From the NCBI RefSeq assembly GCF_002305875.1, contig NZ_CP022098.1, positions 3,100,001-3,164,000 of the forward strand: 64,000 bases of DNA, given 5' to 3'. Below the pieces are notes generated by a model. That model did no database searches and was not told the DNA's origin. It saw only the letters and a list, made by a program, of their open reading frames with translations. The translations under genes were made by a program, and so were the position numbers. This DNA comes from Cystobacter fuscus (GTDB lineage Bacteria; Myxococcota; Myxococcia; Myxococcales; Myxococcaceae). Within the stretch, counting starts at the first letter, position 1. Each line of letters starts with the position of its first letter. Positions 23,707 through 31,873 of the stretch are shown one piece after another.

Positions 23707-25533
23707 ATGCCCGTGCCTTTGACACTCCGGGTCTTCAAGGGTGACACCCTGGTCACCTCCAAGGACTTCGAGCGCGACATCATCAAGATTGGCCGTCTCG
23801 TTTCGGCACATCTGTGCCTGGACGACGAGAAGGTCAGCCGTATCCACTCCGTCATCGAGGTCGCCTCGGATGGCAGCCTGTCCATCATCGACATGGGCAG
23901 CGTCGAGGGCACCTACGTCAACGGCAAGCGGGTGAAAAAGGGCCTGCTGTCCTTCGGCGATGAGATCAAGGTCGGTGGCACCACCCTCCGACTGGAGGAC
24001 ACCACGGTCATCGCCGCGGCGAACCTCGCCTCGGCCGCCGCGAGTACCACGCCCGTCGCGACCGCTCCTCCGCCCGACGCGGCGCTCGCTGCGGGGCTCG
24101 CCCAGGTCGCCGGTTCCAAGCAAGAGGCGGCCGCGGTGGAGGCTCCGACCGAGCAGGCCGCGCCCCGCGTGCGCCGGGTTCCGTCCCGGTCCAAGGGGCC
24201 GCTGGGCCTGGGCCTGCACTTCATGTGGGGCGACCAGCGCGTGGGCGACTTCTTCATCGCCCCGGGCCAGAAGCGCGTGTTCTCCGTGGGCAGCGCCAAG
24301 GACGTGGACTTCGTCATGGGCGACTCCAAGCTCGGCGGGGAGCGCTTCGAGGTGATCCGCTCGGACGGCCAGTCCTATACGGTGCTCTTCACGGGCAAGA
24401 TGAAGGGCGAGCTCATCCGCGAGGGCGAGACGCTGGACCTCGAGGCGGTCATCGAGTCCGGCAAGGCCTCGCACGAGGGCGACGCCTACGCGCTCACACT
24501 CGAGGACGACGACTCCCTGGCGGTGGACCTGGGTGGCGTGACGCTGGAGGCCTGCTTCGAGTCCGTGCCCAAGCGCGCCTGGGCGCCGCTGGGCGAGTCG
24601 CTGGACATCTCGGTCATCAACATCTTCCTGGTGCTCTTCTTCATCGCGTCGATGTTCGTCATCAGCGCGTCCAACCTGGCCGCGGCGGGCGACAGCTACG
24701 CGGATGAGCTCGCGGGCAACGACTCGCGCATCGCCAGGTTCATCGTGAAGCCTCCGGAGACGCAGAAGAACAAGTTCCTGGAGAAGCTCGACGCGCAGAA
24801 GGCGGAGAAGACGGCCAGGAAGGAGAAGGTGGCCCGCGGGGACGACACCCAGGTCGCCAAGAAGGAGAGGCTCAAGTCCACCTCGACCCTGACCAGGCTC
24901 GACAAGAAAAACACGGCCAGGGACGTGGTGAGGGAGATCTTCGGTGACAAAAAGAGCGTGGCGAGCCTCTTCGGCGGCGGGATGAACAAGAACCTCAAGG
25001 TCGTCGTTGATAACATTATCGGCGTCAGGGTGGGCGCGACCAGCATCGATGGCCTGCGTATCAAGGGTGGCGGCGGGGGTGGCGCGGGCTCCATGGACGT
25101 GGTGGGCATCGGCGTGGTGGGCACCAAGGGCCGTGGCGGTGGCATGGGCGGCTATGGCAGCAGTGTCGGCGGCCTCGGCGGCACCAAGCAGAGCGTGGAA
25201 GTGGGCATCGCGGCCGAGGAGGCCACGGTGGGCGGCTCGCTCGACAAGGAACTCGTGCGTCAGGTCATCCAGCGCAACCGCGGGCAGATCCGCTTCTGCT
25301 ACGAAAGCCTGCTCAACCGCTTCCCCAAGCTGGGCGGCAAGGTGGCCATCCGCTTCACCATCGCCACCGAGGGCAACGTCGTCACCTCCTCCGTGGCCCA
25401 GTCCACGGCGGGTAACTCCGAGCTGGAGCAGTGCGTGTCCGGCCGCGTGCGCTCCTGGACGTTCCCCAAGCCCCAGGGCGGTGGCTCGGTGGTCGTCACC
25501 TACCCGTTCATCTTCAAGGCGTCCGGAGAGTAA
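23707..25533 (+). CDS. FHA-domain / AgmX-PglI C-terminal protein (GltG/GltJ-like)
   Basis: This 608-residue bitopic protein has an FHA domain at ~1-100 (KIGRLVSAHLCLDDEKVSRIHSVIE and SVEGTYVNGKRV) that should bind phosphothreonine in the cytoplasm. A second beta-rich segment (~160-280) and one transmembrane helix near 300-322 (INIFLVLFFIASMFVISAS) follow, then a charged periplasmic region, a Gly-rich stretch and a C-terminal AgmX/PglI (TonB-like) domain with RNRGQIRFCYESLL. This matches myxobacterial gliding or envelope-spanning motor proteins such as GltG and GltJ. It stands alone here, so it is probably a paralogue. Confidence 0.85.
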   Translation: MPVPLTLRVFKGDTLVTSKDFERDIIKIGRLVSAHLCLDDEKVSRIHSVIEVASDGSLSIIDMGSVEGTYVNGKRVKKGLLSFGDEIKVGGTTLRLEDTTVIAAANLASAAASTTPVATAPPPDAALAAGLAQVAGSKQEAAAVEAPTEQAAPRVRRVPSRSKGPLGLGLHFMWGDQRVGDFFIAPGQKRVFSVGSAKDVDFVMGDSKLGGERFEVIRSDGQSYTVLFTGKMKGELIREGETLDLEAVIESGKASHEGDAYALTLEDDDSLAVDLGGVTLEACFESVPKRAWAPLGESLDISVINIFLVLFFIASMFVISASNLAAAGDSYADELAGNDSRIARFIVKPPETQKNKFLEKLDAQKAEKTARKEKVARGDDTQVAKKERLKSTSTLTRLDKKNTARDVVREIFGDKKSVASLFGGGMNKNLKVVVDNIIGVRVGATSIDGLRIKGGGGGGAGSMDVVGIGVVGTKGRGGGMGGYGSSVGGLGGTKQSVEVGIAAEEATVGGSLDKELVRQVIQRNRGQIRFCYESLLNRFPKLGGKVAIRFTIATEGNVVTSSVAQSTAGNSELEQCVSGRVRSWTFPKPQGGGSVVVTYPFIFKASGE

Positions 25534-25580
25534 TCAGCATGGGCAGGCTCATACCTGCACGCCATGCGCGAAGGCCATCG

Positions 25581-25620
25581 CGCGCGCTCCACGCCGCGAA
25601 GAGGGCGCGAGGAGCGCGCG
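25581..25620. terminator. Candidate bidirectional terminator
   Basis: CGCGCGCTCC and GGAGCGCGCG form a perfect 10-bp stem around a 20-base loop. It lies between two convergent genes ending at 25533 and 25629. No U-run follows, as is common in GC-rich genomes. Confidence 0.5.
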
Positions 25621-25628
25621 CCGCGGCT

Positions 25629-26441
25629 TCAGGCCGGGGGGGCGGCGGGCGGGAAGAGCCGGGCCATCCACGCGCGCCACGACGCCTCCGCGTGCGCCTT
25701 GGCCCCGGGCGCCTGCTCGCCGAACAGGAAGTAACGGACGGTCAGGAAGACCTGACCGCCCATCTCGAGCGGGAAGAGGTGGGCCAGGCCAGGGGCCGGC
25801 GTGTCGAGCCGGAGGAGCAGCTCGGGCCATTCGGACGGGCCGGACGACTCCACGACGCCCCCCAGGGCGGGCACGCCCTCGGGAGCGCGCACCCGGGTGC
25901 CAACGGTGGCCCCCGCGAGGCCGAGCGGACGGGTGAGGGCCTCCCACGCCACGGCCTTGGGCCCGGAGGTGATGCCCATGAGTTGGAACGACGCGGCGCG
26001 CTGGCCCGGGAAGTGGGCGAGGTAGGCGCGCAGGAGCCGGAAGAAGGCGCGCCAGCCGTGCACGTGGCCCTCGAACTGGCCATCCCAGTCATCGGTGCTC
26101 GCGAACCAGCGGTGCACCACGCGCACGACGCAGGTGTCCCCCGAGCGCGTCTCCACGGACCATTCGGTGGCCACCGGGCCGGGACCCTCCTGGGGGGCTT
26201 CGGCGACGAAGCGGTGGGGCGGCTCCCACGTGGTGATCTTCGCCACCGAGTCCATGCTGGAGTCCTCGGCGAAGTGGGAGACGGTCGTGCCGCCCGCGCG
26301 CTCCTCGAGCTCGGTGGGAACGAACCAGGCGGAGATGCCAGGGCCCGTGGCGATGGCCCGCCAGACGGCCTCGGGGGTGCCGGGGACCTCGACCTCGGCC
26401 TGGACGGAGCGGTGTCCGGATGCGTCCTTCTTCACGGTCAT
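25629..26441 (-). CDS. SRPBCC (AHSA1/START-like) domain protein
   Basis: This 270-residue cytoplasmic protein begins with an AHSA1-like ligand-binding fold: VEVPGTPEAVWRAIATGPGISAWFVP, GDTCVVRVVHRWFASTDDWD, and the long C-terminal helix HGWRAFFRLLRAYLAHFPG. A second, SRPBCC-like half follows (PELLLRLDTPAPGLAHLF). Such proteins bind hydrophobic ligands in an internal cavity. ATG 26441 overlaps the stop of the regulator gene upstream (ATGA), a common HTH-AHSA1 pairing. The ligand is unknown. Confidence 0.85.
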   Translation of the reverse strand: MTVKKDASGHRSVQAEVEVPGTPEAVWRAIATGPGISAWFVPTELEERAGGTTVSHFAEDSSMDSVAKITTWEPPHRFVAEAPQEGPGPVATEWSVETRSGDTCVVRVVHRWFASTDDWDGQFEGHVHGWRAFFRLLRAYLAHFPGQRAASFQLMGITSGPKAVAWEALTRPLGLAGATVGTRVRAPEGVPALGGVVESSGPSEWPELLLRLDTPAPGLAHLFPLEMGGQVFLTVRYFLFGEQAPGAKAHAEASWRAWMARLFPPAAPPA

Positions 26442-27034
26442 GCGGTTTCCTTCGTGGGAGTGGGGAGGGGGTGGGCGGCGAGCACCACGCGATGGGGGCG
26501 GCCCCCGGGCGCCGAGGCGTCGTGGTAGCGCGCGGCCAGCGCCGTGACGGCCTGGGTGAGCTCGTGGGTGAAGGCGGCGCGCTCGGCGGGCGAGCGGAAG
26601 CGGATCTCCGTGTCGATGGCCAGGGTGGCCAGGGCCTTGTTCGCCTCCCGGGCCCGGTGCCAGAGCGAGCCGACCTCGCGCACGAGGCGGGCTCCCAGCG
26701 CGATGAGGTAGCTCGCGGACAGGCGGTCCGCGGTGCGCTCCGGATCCGCGGCGATCGGGCCCAGCGCGCCCGGGGACACGACGTAGGAGGACGCGGTCGC
26801 CACGAGCAGGCGCTCCGTCAGCCCACCCCACTGCCGCTCCTCGGCGAGGCGCACCAGCTTGTGCTCCTCGAGCGCCCGCAGGTGGTAGTTCACCTTCTGC
26901 CGGGCCATCCCCACGCGCGTGGCGAGCGTCGCGGCGGAGGCGGGGGTGACCAGATGCGCCAACAGCTGGCTCTTGACGGCGTCGAGCGCCACCGCCGCGG
27001 CCTCTGGCTCCTCGATGACTTCCACGTCGAGCAT
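26438..27034 (-). CDS. ArsR/HTH_20-type transcriptional regulator
   Basis: This is a 198-residue winged-helix regulator. The DNA-binding domain is AAVALDAVKSQLLAHLVTPASAATLATRVGMARQKVNYHLRALEEHKLV. The C-terminal half is helical and lacks arsenic-type cysteines. It is translationally coupled to the SRPBCC gene. An inverted repeat TTGACAA-N6-TTGTCAA lies at 27050-27069, just upstream of its start, and is the likely autoregulatory operator. Confidence 0.85.
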   Translation of the reverse strand: MLDVEVIEEPEAAAVALDAVKSQLLAHLVTPASAATLATRVGMARQKVNYHLRALEEHKLVRLAEERQWGGLTERLLVATASSYVVSPGALGPIAADPERTADRLSASYLIALGARLVREVGSLWHRAREANKALATLAIDTEIRFRSPAERAAFTHELTQAVTALAARYHDASAPGGRPHRVVLAAHPLPTPTKETA

Positions 27035-27049
27035 GGGCCCATGAAGCCT

Positions 27050-27069
27050 TTGACAACTTTTTTTGTCAA
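27050..27069. promoter_or_regulatory. Operator-like inverted repeat TTGACAA-N6-TTGTCAA
   Basis: This AT-rich symmetric site sits 15 bp upstream of the HTH regulator start (27034). The spacer is C plus T-run, which puts the repeat in the promoter region of the regulator/SRPBCC operon. It fits autorepression. Confidence 0.6.
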
Positions 27070-27228
27070 TATCCTCGCCGTGCCAGATGAATGGCCGGAG
27101 GAGCCCGCGCGGGCCCCGGTGTCACCAGGGCCCGCCGCCCTTTGCTGGGGGACTCCCAGGGCTCGAAGTACACCTCGGCGGTGGTCGCGCTCTGGTCACG
27201 CGCATGTCTCCCTATCTGTACGCCAGGC

Positions 27229-27258
27229 CTGGGGTGGCTGTCTGCGCAGCCACCCCAG
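27229..27258 (-). terminator. Rho-independent-like hairpin
   Basis: CTGGGGTGGCTG and CAGCCACCCCAG form a perfect 12-bp stem with a 6-base loop, 17 bp past the stop of the minus-strand secreted-protein gene (27276). No strong U-tract follows. Position and stability support a terminator. Confidence 0.65.
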
Positions 27259-27275
27259 ACGGTGCACGGCTCAGC

Positions 27276-27839
27276 TCACTGAATGCTGGTGACGATCTGC
27301 GTCTCGCACGTGGTTGGGTTGATGACGGAGTTGACCGTGTCGACCGTACAGACGGCGCCGCCGTAGGTGCCGGAGAAGACCTGCGCCGAGCAGGAACCGC
27401 CTACGTCGCTGACCTCCACCCGCCAGACACATGTCTTCGCGCCGGCCGGGTTCGCCGGATCGACCGTCCAGTAGTACTGCTGGGCCACCAGCGGCGTGGG
27501 GGCGGGGGCGCTGACCTGGAACCCGCCATAGGTGGCGGTGGGCACGGGGTAGGGGTTGAACACGCCGTTGAGCGTCCCCGTCAACACCTGGATGCCCAGG
27601 GAGATGTTGGCGCCGGTCTGGTTGAGGACCAGGAGGTTCTCCAGGGCGGGGGCGACGGACGCCACCGTCCCGTTGCGCAGCACGGGAATCTGGACCACTT
27701 CCTCCCGGACGGTGACGAACTCGTCACGCTGGGAGAGGAGGTCCAGGAAGAATCCGGACTCAACCTCCCCGGCGAACGCGATCGACGGCGTGAGGGACAG
27801 CAGCGAGGCAGCCAGGAAACGCTTCACGTTCCTCGTCAT
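27276..27839 (-). CDS. Hypothetical secreted protein
   Basis: This is a 187-residue exported protein of unknown function. It has a typical signal peptide (MTRNVKRFLAASLLSLTPSIAFA, cut before GEVES). The mature part is beta-rich, with four Cys in the C-terminal third (TCVWRVEVSDVGGSCSAQ, AVCTVDTV, TTCETQ) that could form two disulfides. ATG 27839 has AGGAGAAG directly upstream. It is followed by the hairpin at 27229-27258, so it is likely monocistronic. Confidence 0.7.
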   Translation of the reverse strand: MTRNVKRFLAASLLSLTPSIAFAGEVESGFFLDLLSQRDEFVTVREEVVQIPVLRNGTVASVAPALENLLVLNQTGANISLGIQVLTGTLNGVFNPYPVPTATYGGFQVSAPAPTPLVAQQYYWTVDPANPAGAKTCVWRVEVSDVGGSCSAQVFSGTYGGAVCTVDTVNSVINPTTCETQIVTSIQ

Positions 27840-28104
27840 GGACTTCTCCTGATTGGTTTGTACAGGGGTTGGCCGAAGCCAATGCCTCACTAGCACTGCC
27901 AGTCACAAGATTTCAAATCAAAACTTTATTTCAAGGTATTTCCTGCAAAGCTGGATGATTGCATCCCGGGCGTGCTCATGGCTGCGGCTGTCTGGATGAA
28001 CTCGTCCATGGCTCGGTGGGAGTGGACGAAAACGTCCAGGTGGCATCATCGCTCCTCCGCCATTGTCCTATGGTGGACTCCTGTTTCCCAGGGAGGTCCA
28101 TACG

Positions 28105-29268
28105 ATGAGGCTGTCACCGCAACGCAAGAAGGGGATCACGGAGCTGTGGGTCGCGAGCCTGCTGCTGTCGTCACTGGCGGGGACGTCCGCGCTCGCGGCC
28201 TACGTCCCGCCCGCGGATCAGGGCGTGGGCGTTCCACCTCCCACGCTGGCGAGCAAGGCCCGGGGATTGACGGCCGATGGCAGCAACAACGACGTCGGCT
28301 ACTGCCATGCCGGCTACTGCATCTCCTCGGTTTCGAGCACCTACTACAACGCCAGGAAGATCCAGTTCAACGTGGACCTGATCACCCACCGCGACGACCC
28401 CAACCTGCACCAGGTGTTGGCCCGGGCGTTTCATCCGTACTACGTCACCAGGGACGAGAACTTCAGCGCCAATGATTGTCTTGGCGGCTGGCGGCTGTGC
28501 AATCCGAAGGCGGTCTACGACATGGAGGTGCGGACGATCAGCTCCTGCTCGGGCATGCCCACGGACTGCATCACGCAGGCCTGGACCTTCCAGATGCTGC
28601 ACTCGTACCTGTGGGGCAACCAGGTCGCCGGCTCGTCCGATCACTGTGGGGACGCCGAGGGAAACATCGTGGTGATCCGCGTGGATCCGGCCGATCCGAC
28701 CATCGCCTATGTCTGGTATGTGAAGGCCCGGGACGACGGCTATACCGTGCATGCCAGCAACCTGGACTTCACCGGGGCCCATCCCCAGTTCGCGAACAAC
28801 CGGGACGGCTGTGGAATCAGTGGCTGCATGGGCTCGCACCACAAGCAGTACGCCCGGCGGACCAACGATGACGACGCACACGGCTGGACGGTGGACAACA
28901 CCCTCGTCTTCTTCCACCCGGGCCTCGAGTACGACTACAAGCGGGAGGTGAACCCCGCGCTCACCTGCGAGATGCCCTACCATGGCTATCGTTGCAACGT
29001 GACCTCGAATGACAAGCACGACAACGACGACGCGCGCTGCAACCGCAGCGGCTACACCCAGACGCTCATCCAGAGCACGAACACGGCGGGCAGTAGTGGC
29101 CCCTGGGGCGCGAACAAGTCGGGCGCGGGGGCGTTCTACGGCGGCTACCTGAACTTCTGCCCGCTCACCAGTGACAGCACCTCCGGATGGGGCATCGGGC
29201 TGAACGCCAGCTGGACCTACGGGGATTCGGACGTCAAGGCTGGACACCCCAAGGGGACGCGCCAGTAG
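28105..29268 (+). CDS. Hypothetical secreted cysteine-rich protein
   Basis: This is a 387-residue exported protein of unknown function. A signal peptide ends near SLAGTSALA-AYV, and GGGAGG precedes ATG 28105. The mature protein has at least a dozen Cys in pairs (YCHAGYC, NDCLGGWRLC, SSCSGMPTDC, GCGISGCMG), many aromatic residues, and Asp/Asn-His segments (NVTSNDKHDNDDARC) that could bind metal. Disulfide-rich secreted proteins of this type occur in myxobacteria without known roles. No protease or glycosidase motif was seen. Confidence 0.7.
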   Translation: MRLSPQRKKGITELWVASLLLSSLAGTSALAAYVPPADQGVGVPPPTLASKARGLTADGSNNDVGYCHAGYCISSVSSTYYNARKIQFNVDLITHRDDPNLHQVLARAFHPYYVTRDENFSANDCLGGWRLCNPKAVYDMEVRTISSCSGMPTDCITQAWTFQMLHSYLWGNQVAGSSDHCGDAEGNIVVIRVDPADPTIAYVWYVKARDDGYTVHASNLDFTGAHPQFANNRDGCGISGCMGSHHKQYARRTNDDDAHGWTVDNTLVFFHPGLEYDYKREVNPALTCEMPYHGYRCNVTSNDKHDNDDARCNRSGYTQTLIQSTNTAGSSGPWGANKSGAGAFYGGYLNFCPLTSDSTSGWGIGLNASWTYGDSDVKAGHPKGTRQ

Positions 29269-29418
29269 CTGGAAGATTTCCATACGCCAGGGGCGCCCTC
29301 CCGCCAGGTCCTGAACCCGACAGGAGAGCAGGCTGAGTAGTTCCACGGTTGGCAGGCAAGCAGGCGCATGCAGAGGCCACGCGCTCCTGGTGGCGAGGGG
29401 CATTCATACTTTAGGGCC

Positions 29419-31491
29419 ATGGCCGAGAGCGGGACAGACACATCGGAGAGGAGGCGTCTGTGCGACTTCATCCGGGAAAACCGGCCCGGCATCCTGGCGG
29501 AGTGGGAACGGGAAGTGCGCGACCATCCCTGCTCGCAGGGCCTCTCCCGCCCTCGGCTCATCAATCACCTTCCCGACCTGCTCGAGCGGGTGTCGAACAT
29601 GGTGGAGACGGTCCACACGGGCCAACACGAAACGCTGGCGGGGGTGCCAGAGGTCCATGCCCTGGACCGGCTGGAGGCGGGCTACGACCTGGAGCAAGTG
29701 GCCCACGAGTACGCCCTGCTGCGAGCGTGCATCCTCCGGCTCTACGAAGCACATGCCAAGAGCGTGGGGACGGGGAACCTGGTGGCCACGCTGGCGGAGG
29801 TGCGGCGCTTCAACGAGACATTCGACGAGGCCTTGTCCACCGCCGTGTCCCGTTACGCCCAGACCCGTGCGCGTACCCTGGCGGCCCTGGACCGCATCTC
29901 CCAGGCGGCCCTCGGACAGGGGAACGTGAACGACTTCCTGCCCAGGCTGCTGCGCGTCATCCTCGAAAGCACGGAGTCGGTGGATTCGGTCATCCTGCTG
30001 CTGCGCGAGGGGAACACCCTGCGCGTGCGCGCCGCCGTGGGAGTGGAAGAGGAAGTGCCCGCTGATTTCAGTCTCCAGGTGGGTGAGGGCTTCACCGGGA
30101 AGGTGGCCGCCGAGGGGCGCCCACTGGAATTGCACTCGGCGGCCACGGATCCGCTGGTGAAGAACCCGGTCGTTCGCGCCCGGGGCGTCCAGGCTCTCTA
30201 CGGAGTGCCGTTGTCCTACGAGGGGCAGGTCATCGGCGTGGCCAAGATGGGCAGCCTGTCGGCCTCCACGTTCTCCAACGAAGACAAGCTGCTCTTCCGG
30301 GTGATGGTGCAGCGCATCTCGTCCCTGCTCTTCCAGGTCCGCCTCCAAGAGCGAGATCAGGTCCAGACGCGCCTGTTGGATGCCATCCTCGTCCAGCTCC
30401 CGGTGGGGGTCGTGGTGGTCGAGGCCCCCTCGGGTCGCGTGCTCCTCGGCAACGCGGCCTTCGTGCGCCTCTGGCGGCATCCCGTCATCTACTCGTCCGA
30501 CGTCGCGGGCTACCGCGAGTATCGGGGCTTCCACGCGGACGGTCGCCCCTTCGAGCCGCACGAGTGGCCCGTCGCGCGCGCCCTCAAGGGGGAGGTGGTG
30601 CACGACATGGAGATCGGCATCTTGCGTGGCGATGGCACGCGCGGGGTGACGATTCAAAGCTCCGCCCCCATCCGCGACGCCGAGGGCCGCATCATCGCGG
30701 CGGTGGTCACCACGGTGGACATCACCGACCGCAAGGCCGCCGAGGAGCAGCAGCGCCGGATGGTCGAGTTCCGCGAGCGTTTCCTGGGCATCGTCAGCCA
30801 CGACCTGCGCAACCCGCTCAACGCCGTCCTGTTCTCCGCCAAGGCGCTGATGCAATCCGAGAGCGTGATGAAGGAGCAGGTGAAGAACGTCCGCCGCATC
30901 CTCGGCAGCACCGAGCGCATGACGCGGATGATCACCGACCTGCTCGACTACACGCGAGGGCGGTTGGGTGGAGGCATTCCCATCACCGCCGAGCCCGTCA
31001 ATCTCCGCCATCTCTGCCACCACGTCCTGGAGGAACTGGAGACCAGCCACCCGGGATGCGAGCTGCGGCTGGAGGCCTCAGGCGACTTCGAGGGTGAATG
31101 GGACCCCGACCGACTCGCGCAAATGGTGGGCAACCTCGGCAAGAACGCGCTCGACTACAGCCCCGAGGACACGCCCGTGAACCTCGTGCTGCACGACGAA
31201 GGCGACACCGTGGGCCTGGAGGTCCACAACCAGGGCGCCCCCATTCCATCCGACCAGCTCCCGCACATCTTCGAGCCCTTCCGGCAGGCCACCACGGACA
31301 GGAGGCCTCCCACCTCCGGGCTCGGGCTGGGGCTCTTCATCGTCGAGCAGATCGTCCACGCCCACGGCGGAACCATCACCGTCCACTCCACCCAGGCGGA
31401 GGGGACCACGTTCTCCGTGAAGCTGCCCCGACGCTCCCCGAAGAGTCCGACCGCGATCGCGAGCACAGGCGCCTCACCCTGCTCGAAGTGA
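29419..31491 (+). CDS. Soluble multi-sensor histidine kinase (RsbRD-GAF-PAS-HisKA-HATPase)
   Basis: This is a 690-residue cytoplasmic kinase. Residues ~10-130 resemble the RsbRD N-terminal sensor (LCDFIRENRPGILAEWEREV). A GAF domain follows at ~145-310 (FSLQVGEGFTGKVAAEGRPLEL, GVQALYGVPLSYEGQVIGV), then a PAS domain at ~325-440. The HisKA phosphosite is His461 in GIVSHDLRNPLNAV, and the ATP domain carries LGKNALDYSPED and SGLGLGLFIVEQIVHAHGG. ATG 29419 is used. No response regulator is adjacent, so it is an orphan, as is common in myxobacteria. The 3' end lies 33 bp before the recombined repeat. Confidence 0.88.
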   Translation: MAESGTDTSERRRLCDFIRENRPGILAEWEREVRDHPCSQGLSRPRLINHLPDLLERVSNMVETVHTGQHETLAGVPEVHALDRLEAGYDLEQVAHEYALLRACILRLYEAHAKSVGTGNLVATLAEVRRFNETFDEALSTAVSRYAQTRARTLAALDRISQAALGQGNVNDFLPRLLRVILESTESVDSVILLLREGNTLRVRAAVGVEEEVPADFSLQVGEGFTGKVAAEGRPLELHSAATDPLVKNPVVRARGVQALYGVPLSYEGQVIGVAKMGSLSASTFSNEDKLLFRVMVQRISSLLFQVRLQERDQVQTRLLDAILVQLPVGVVVVEAPSGRVLLGNAAFVRLWRHPVIYSSDVAGYREYRGFHADGRPFEPHEWPVARALKGEVVHDMEIGILRGDGTRGVTIQSSAPIRDAEGRIIAAVVTTVDITDRKAAEEQQRRMVEFRERFLGIVSHDLRNPLNAVLFSAKALMQSESVMKEQVKNVRRILGSTERMTRMITDLLDYTRGRLGGGIPITAEPVNLRHLCHHVLEELETSHPGCELRLEASGDFEGEWDPDRLAQMVGNLGKNALDYSPEDTPVNLVLHDEGDTVGLEVHNQGAPIPSDQLPHIFEPFRQATTDRRPPTSGLGLGLFIVEQIVHAHGGTITVHSTQAEGTTFSVKLPRRSPKSPTAIASTGASPCSK

Positions 31492-31524
31492 CACACCGCC
31501 GCCCATCCGACACGTCTACCGCGC

Positions 31525-31608
31525 CCCCACCTCATGTCCAGCGGCCACGAGCCCGGTGGCGAGCACCGTGGCGACACGGCCCGGGCCCAGAATGCCAATG
31601 CGATTCAT
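31525..31608 (-). pseudogene. 5' fragment of an NADPH-dependent F420-reductase-like gene
   Basis: Only the first 28 codons of the gene intact at 45404-46042 remain, starting at the ATG complementary to 31606-31608 and covering the Rossmann start MNRIGILG. The reading frame then leaves the repeat. The fragment cannot encode a functional enzyme. Confidence 0.85.
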
Positions 31609-31642
31609 CCGATGTTCTCCGTTCAGGGAAGGGGGCCCAGGG

Positions 31643-31832
31643 TCAGGCGATGGTGGACAGCACCTCGACCGAGGCGGCATGCAGAGCGGACGCGGTGGCC
31701 AGGAAGTCGCGGCTCGTGAAGCTCCACGGGCGGCCGTGGGTGTCGGAGATCCGGCCGCCGGCCTCCTCGACGAGGAGGGCTCCCGACAGCAGTCCGGAGA
31801 GGACCTGGCTGTACTGCCAGAAGGCCTCCATC
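31643..31832 (-). pseudogene. 3' fragment of an inositol-monophosphatase-family gene
   Basis: This is the last ~63 codons of the phosphatase-like gene intact at 46077-46880 (YSQVLSGLLSGALLVEEAGG onward). The first ~200 codons and the promoter were lost with the 649-bp deletion. It is a non-functional remnant. Confidence 0.85.
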
Positions 31833-31838
31833 GAATGT

Positions 31839-31850
31839 GAGCAAACGCTC
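31839..31850. promoter_or_regulatory. Copy of the putative TetR operator
   Basis: GAGC-AAAC-GCTC lies ahead of the chimeric tetR frame and is identical to the site at 46922-46933 before the intact tetR gene. Confidence 0.4.
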
Positions 31851-31873
31851 TCTTTCACTACTCGCTTTCGCCC

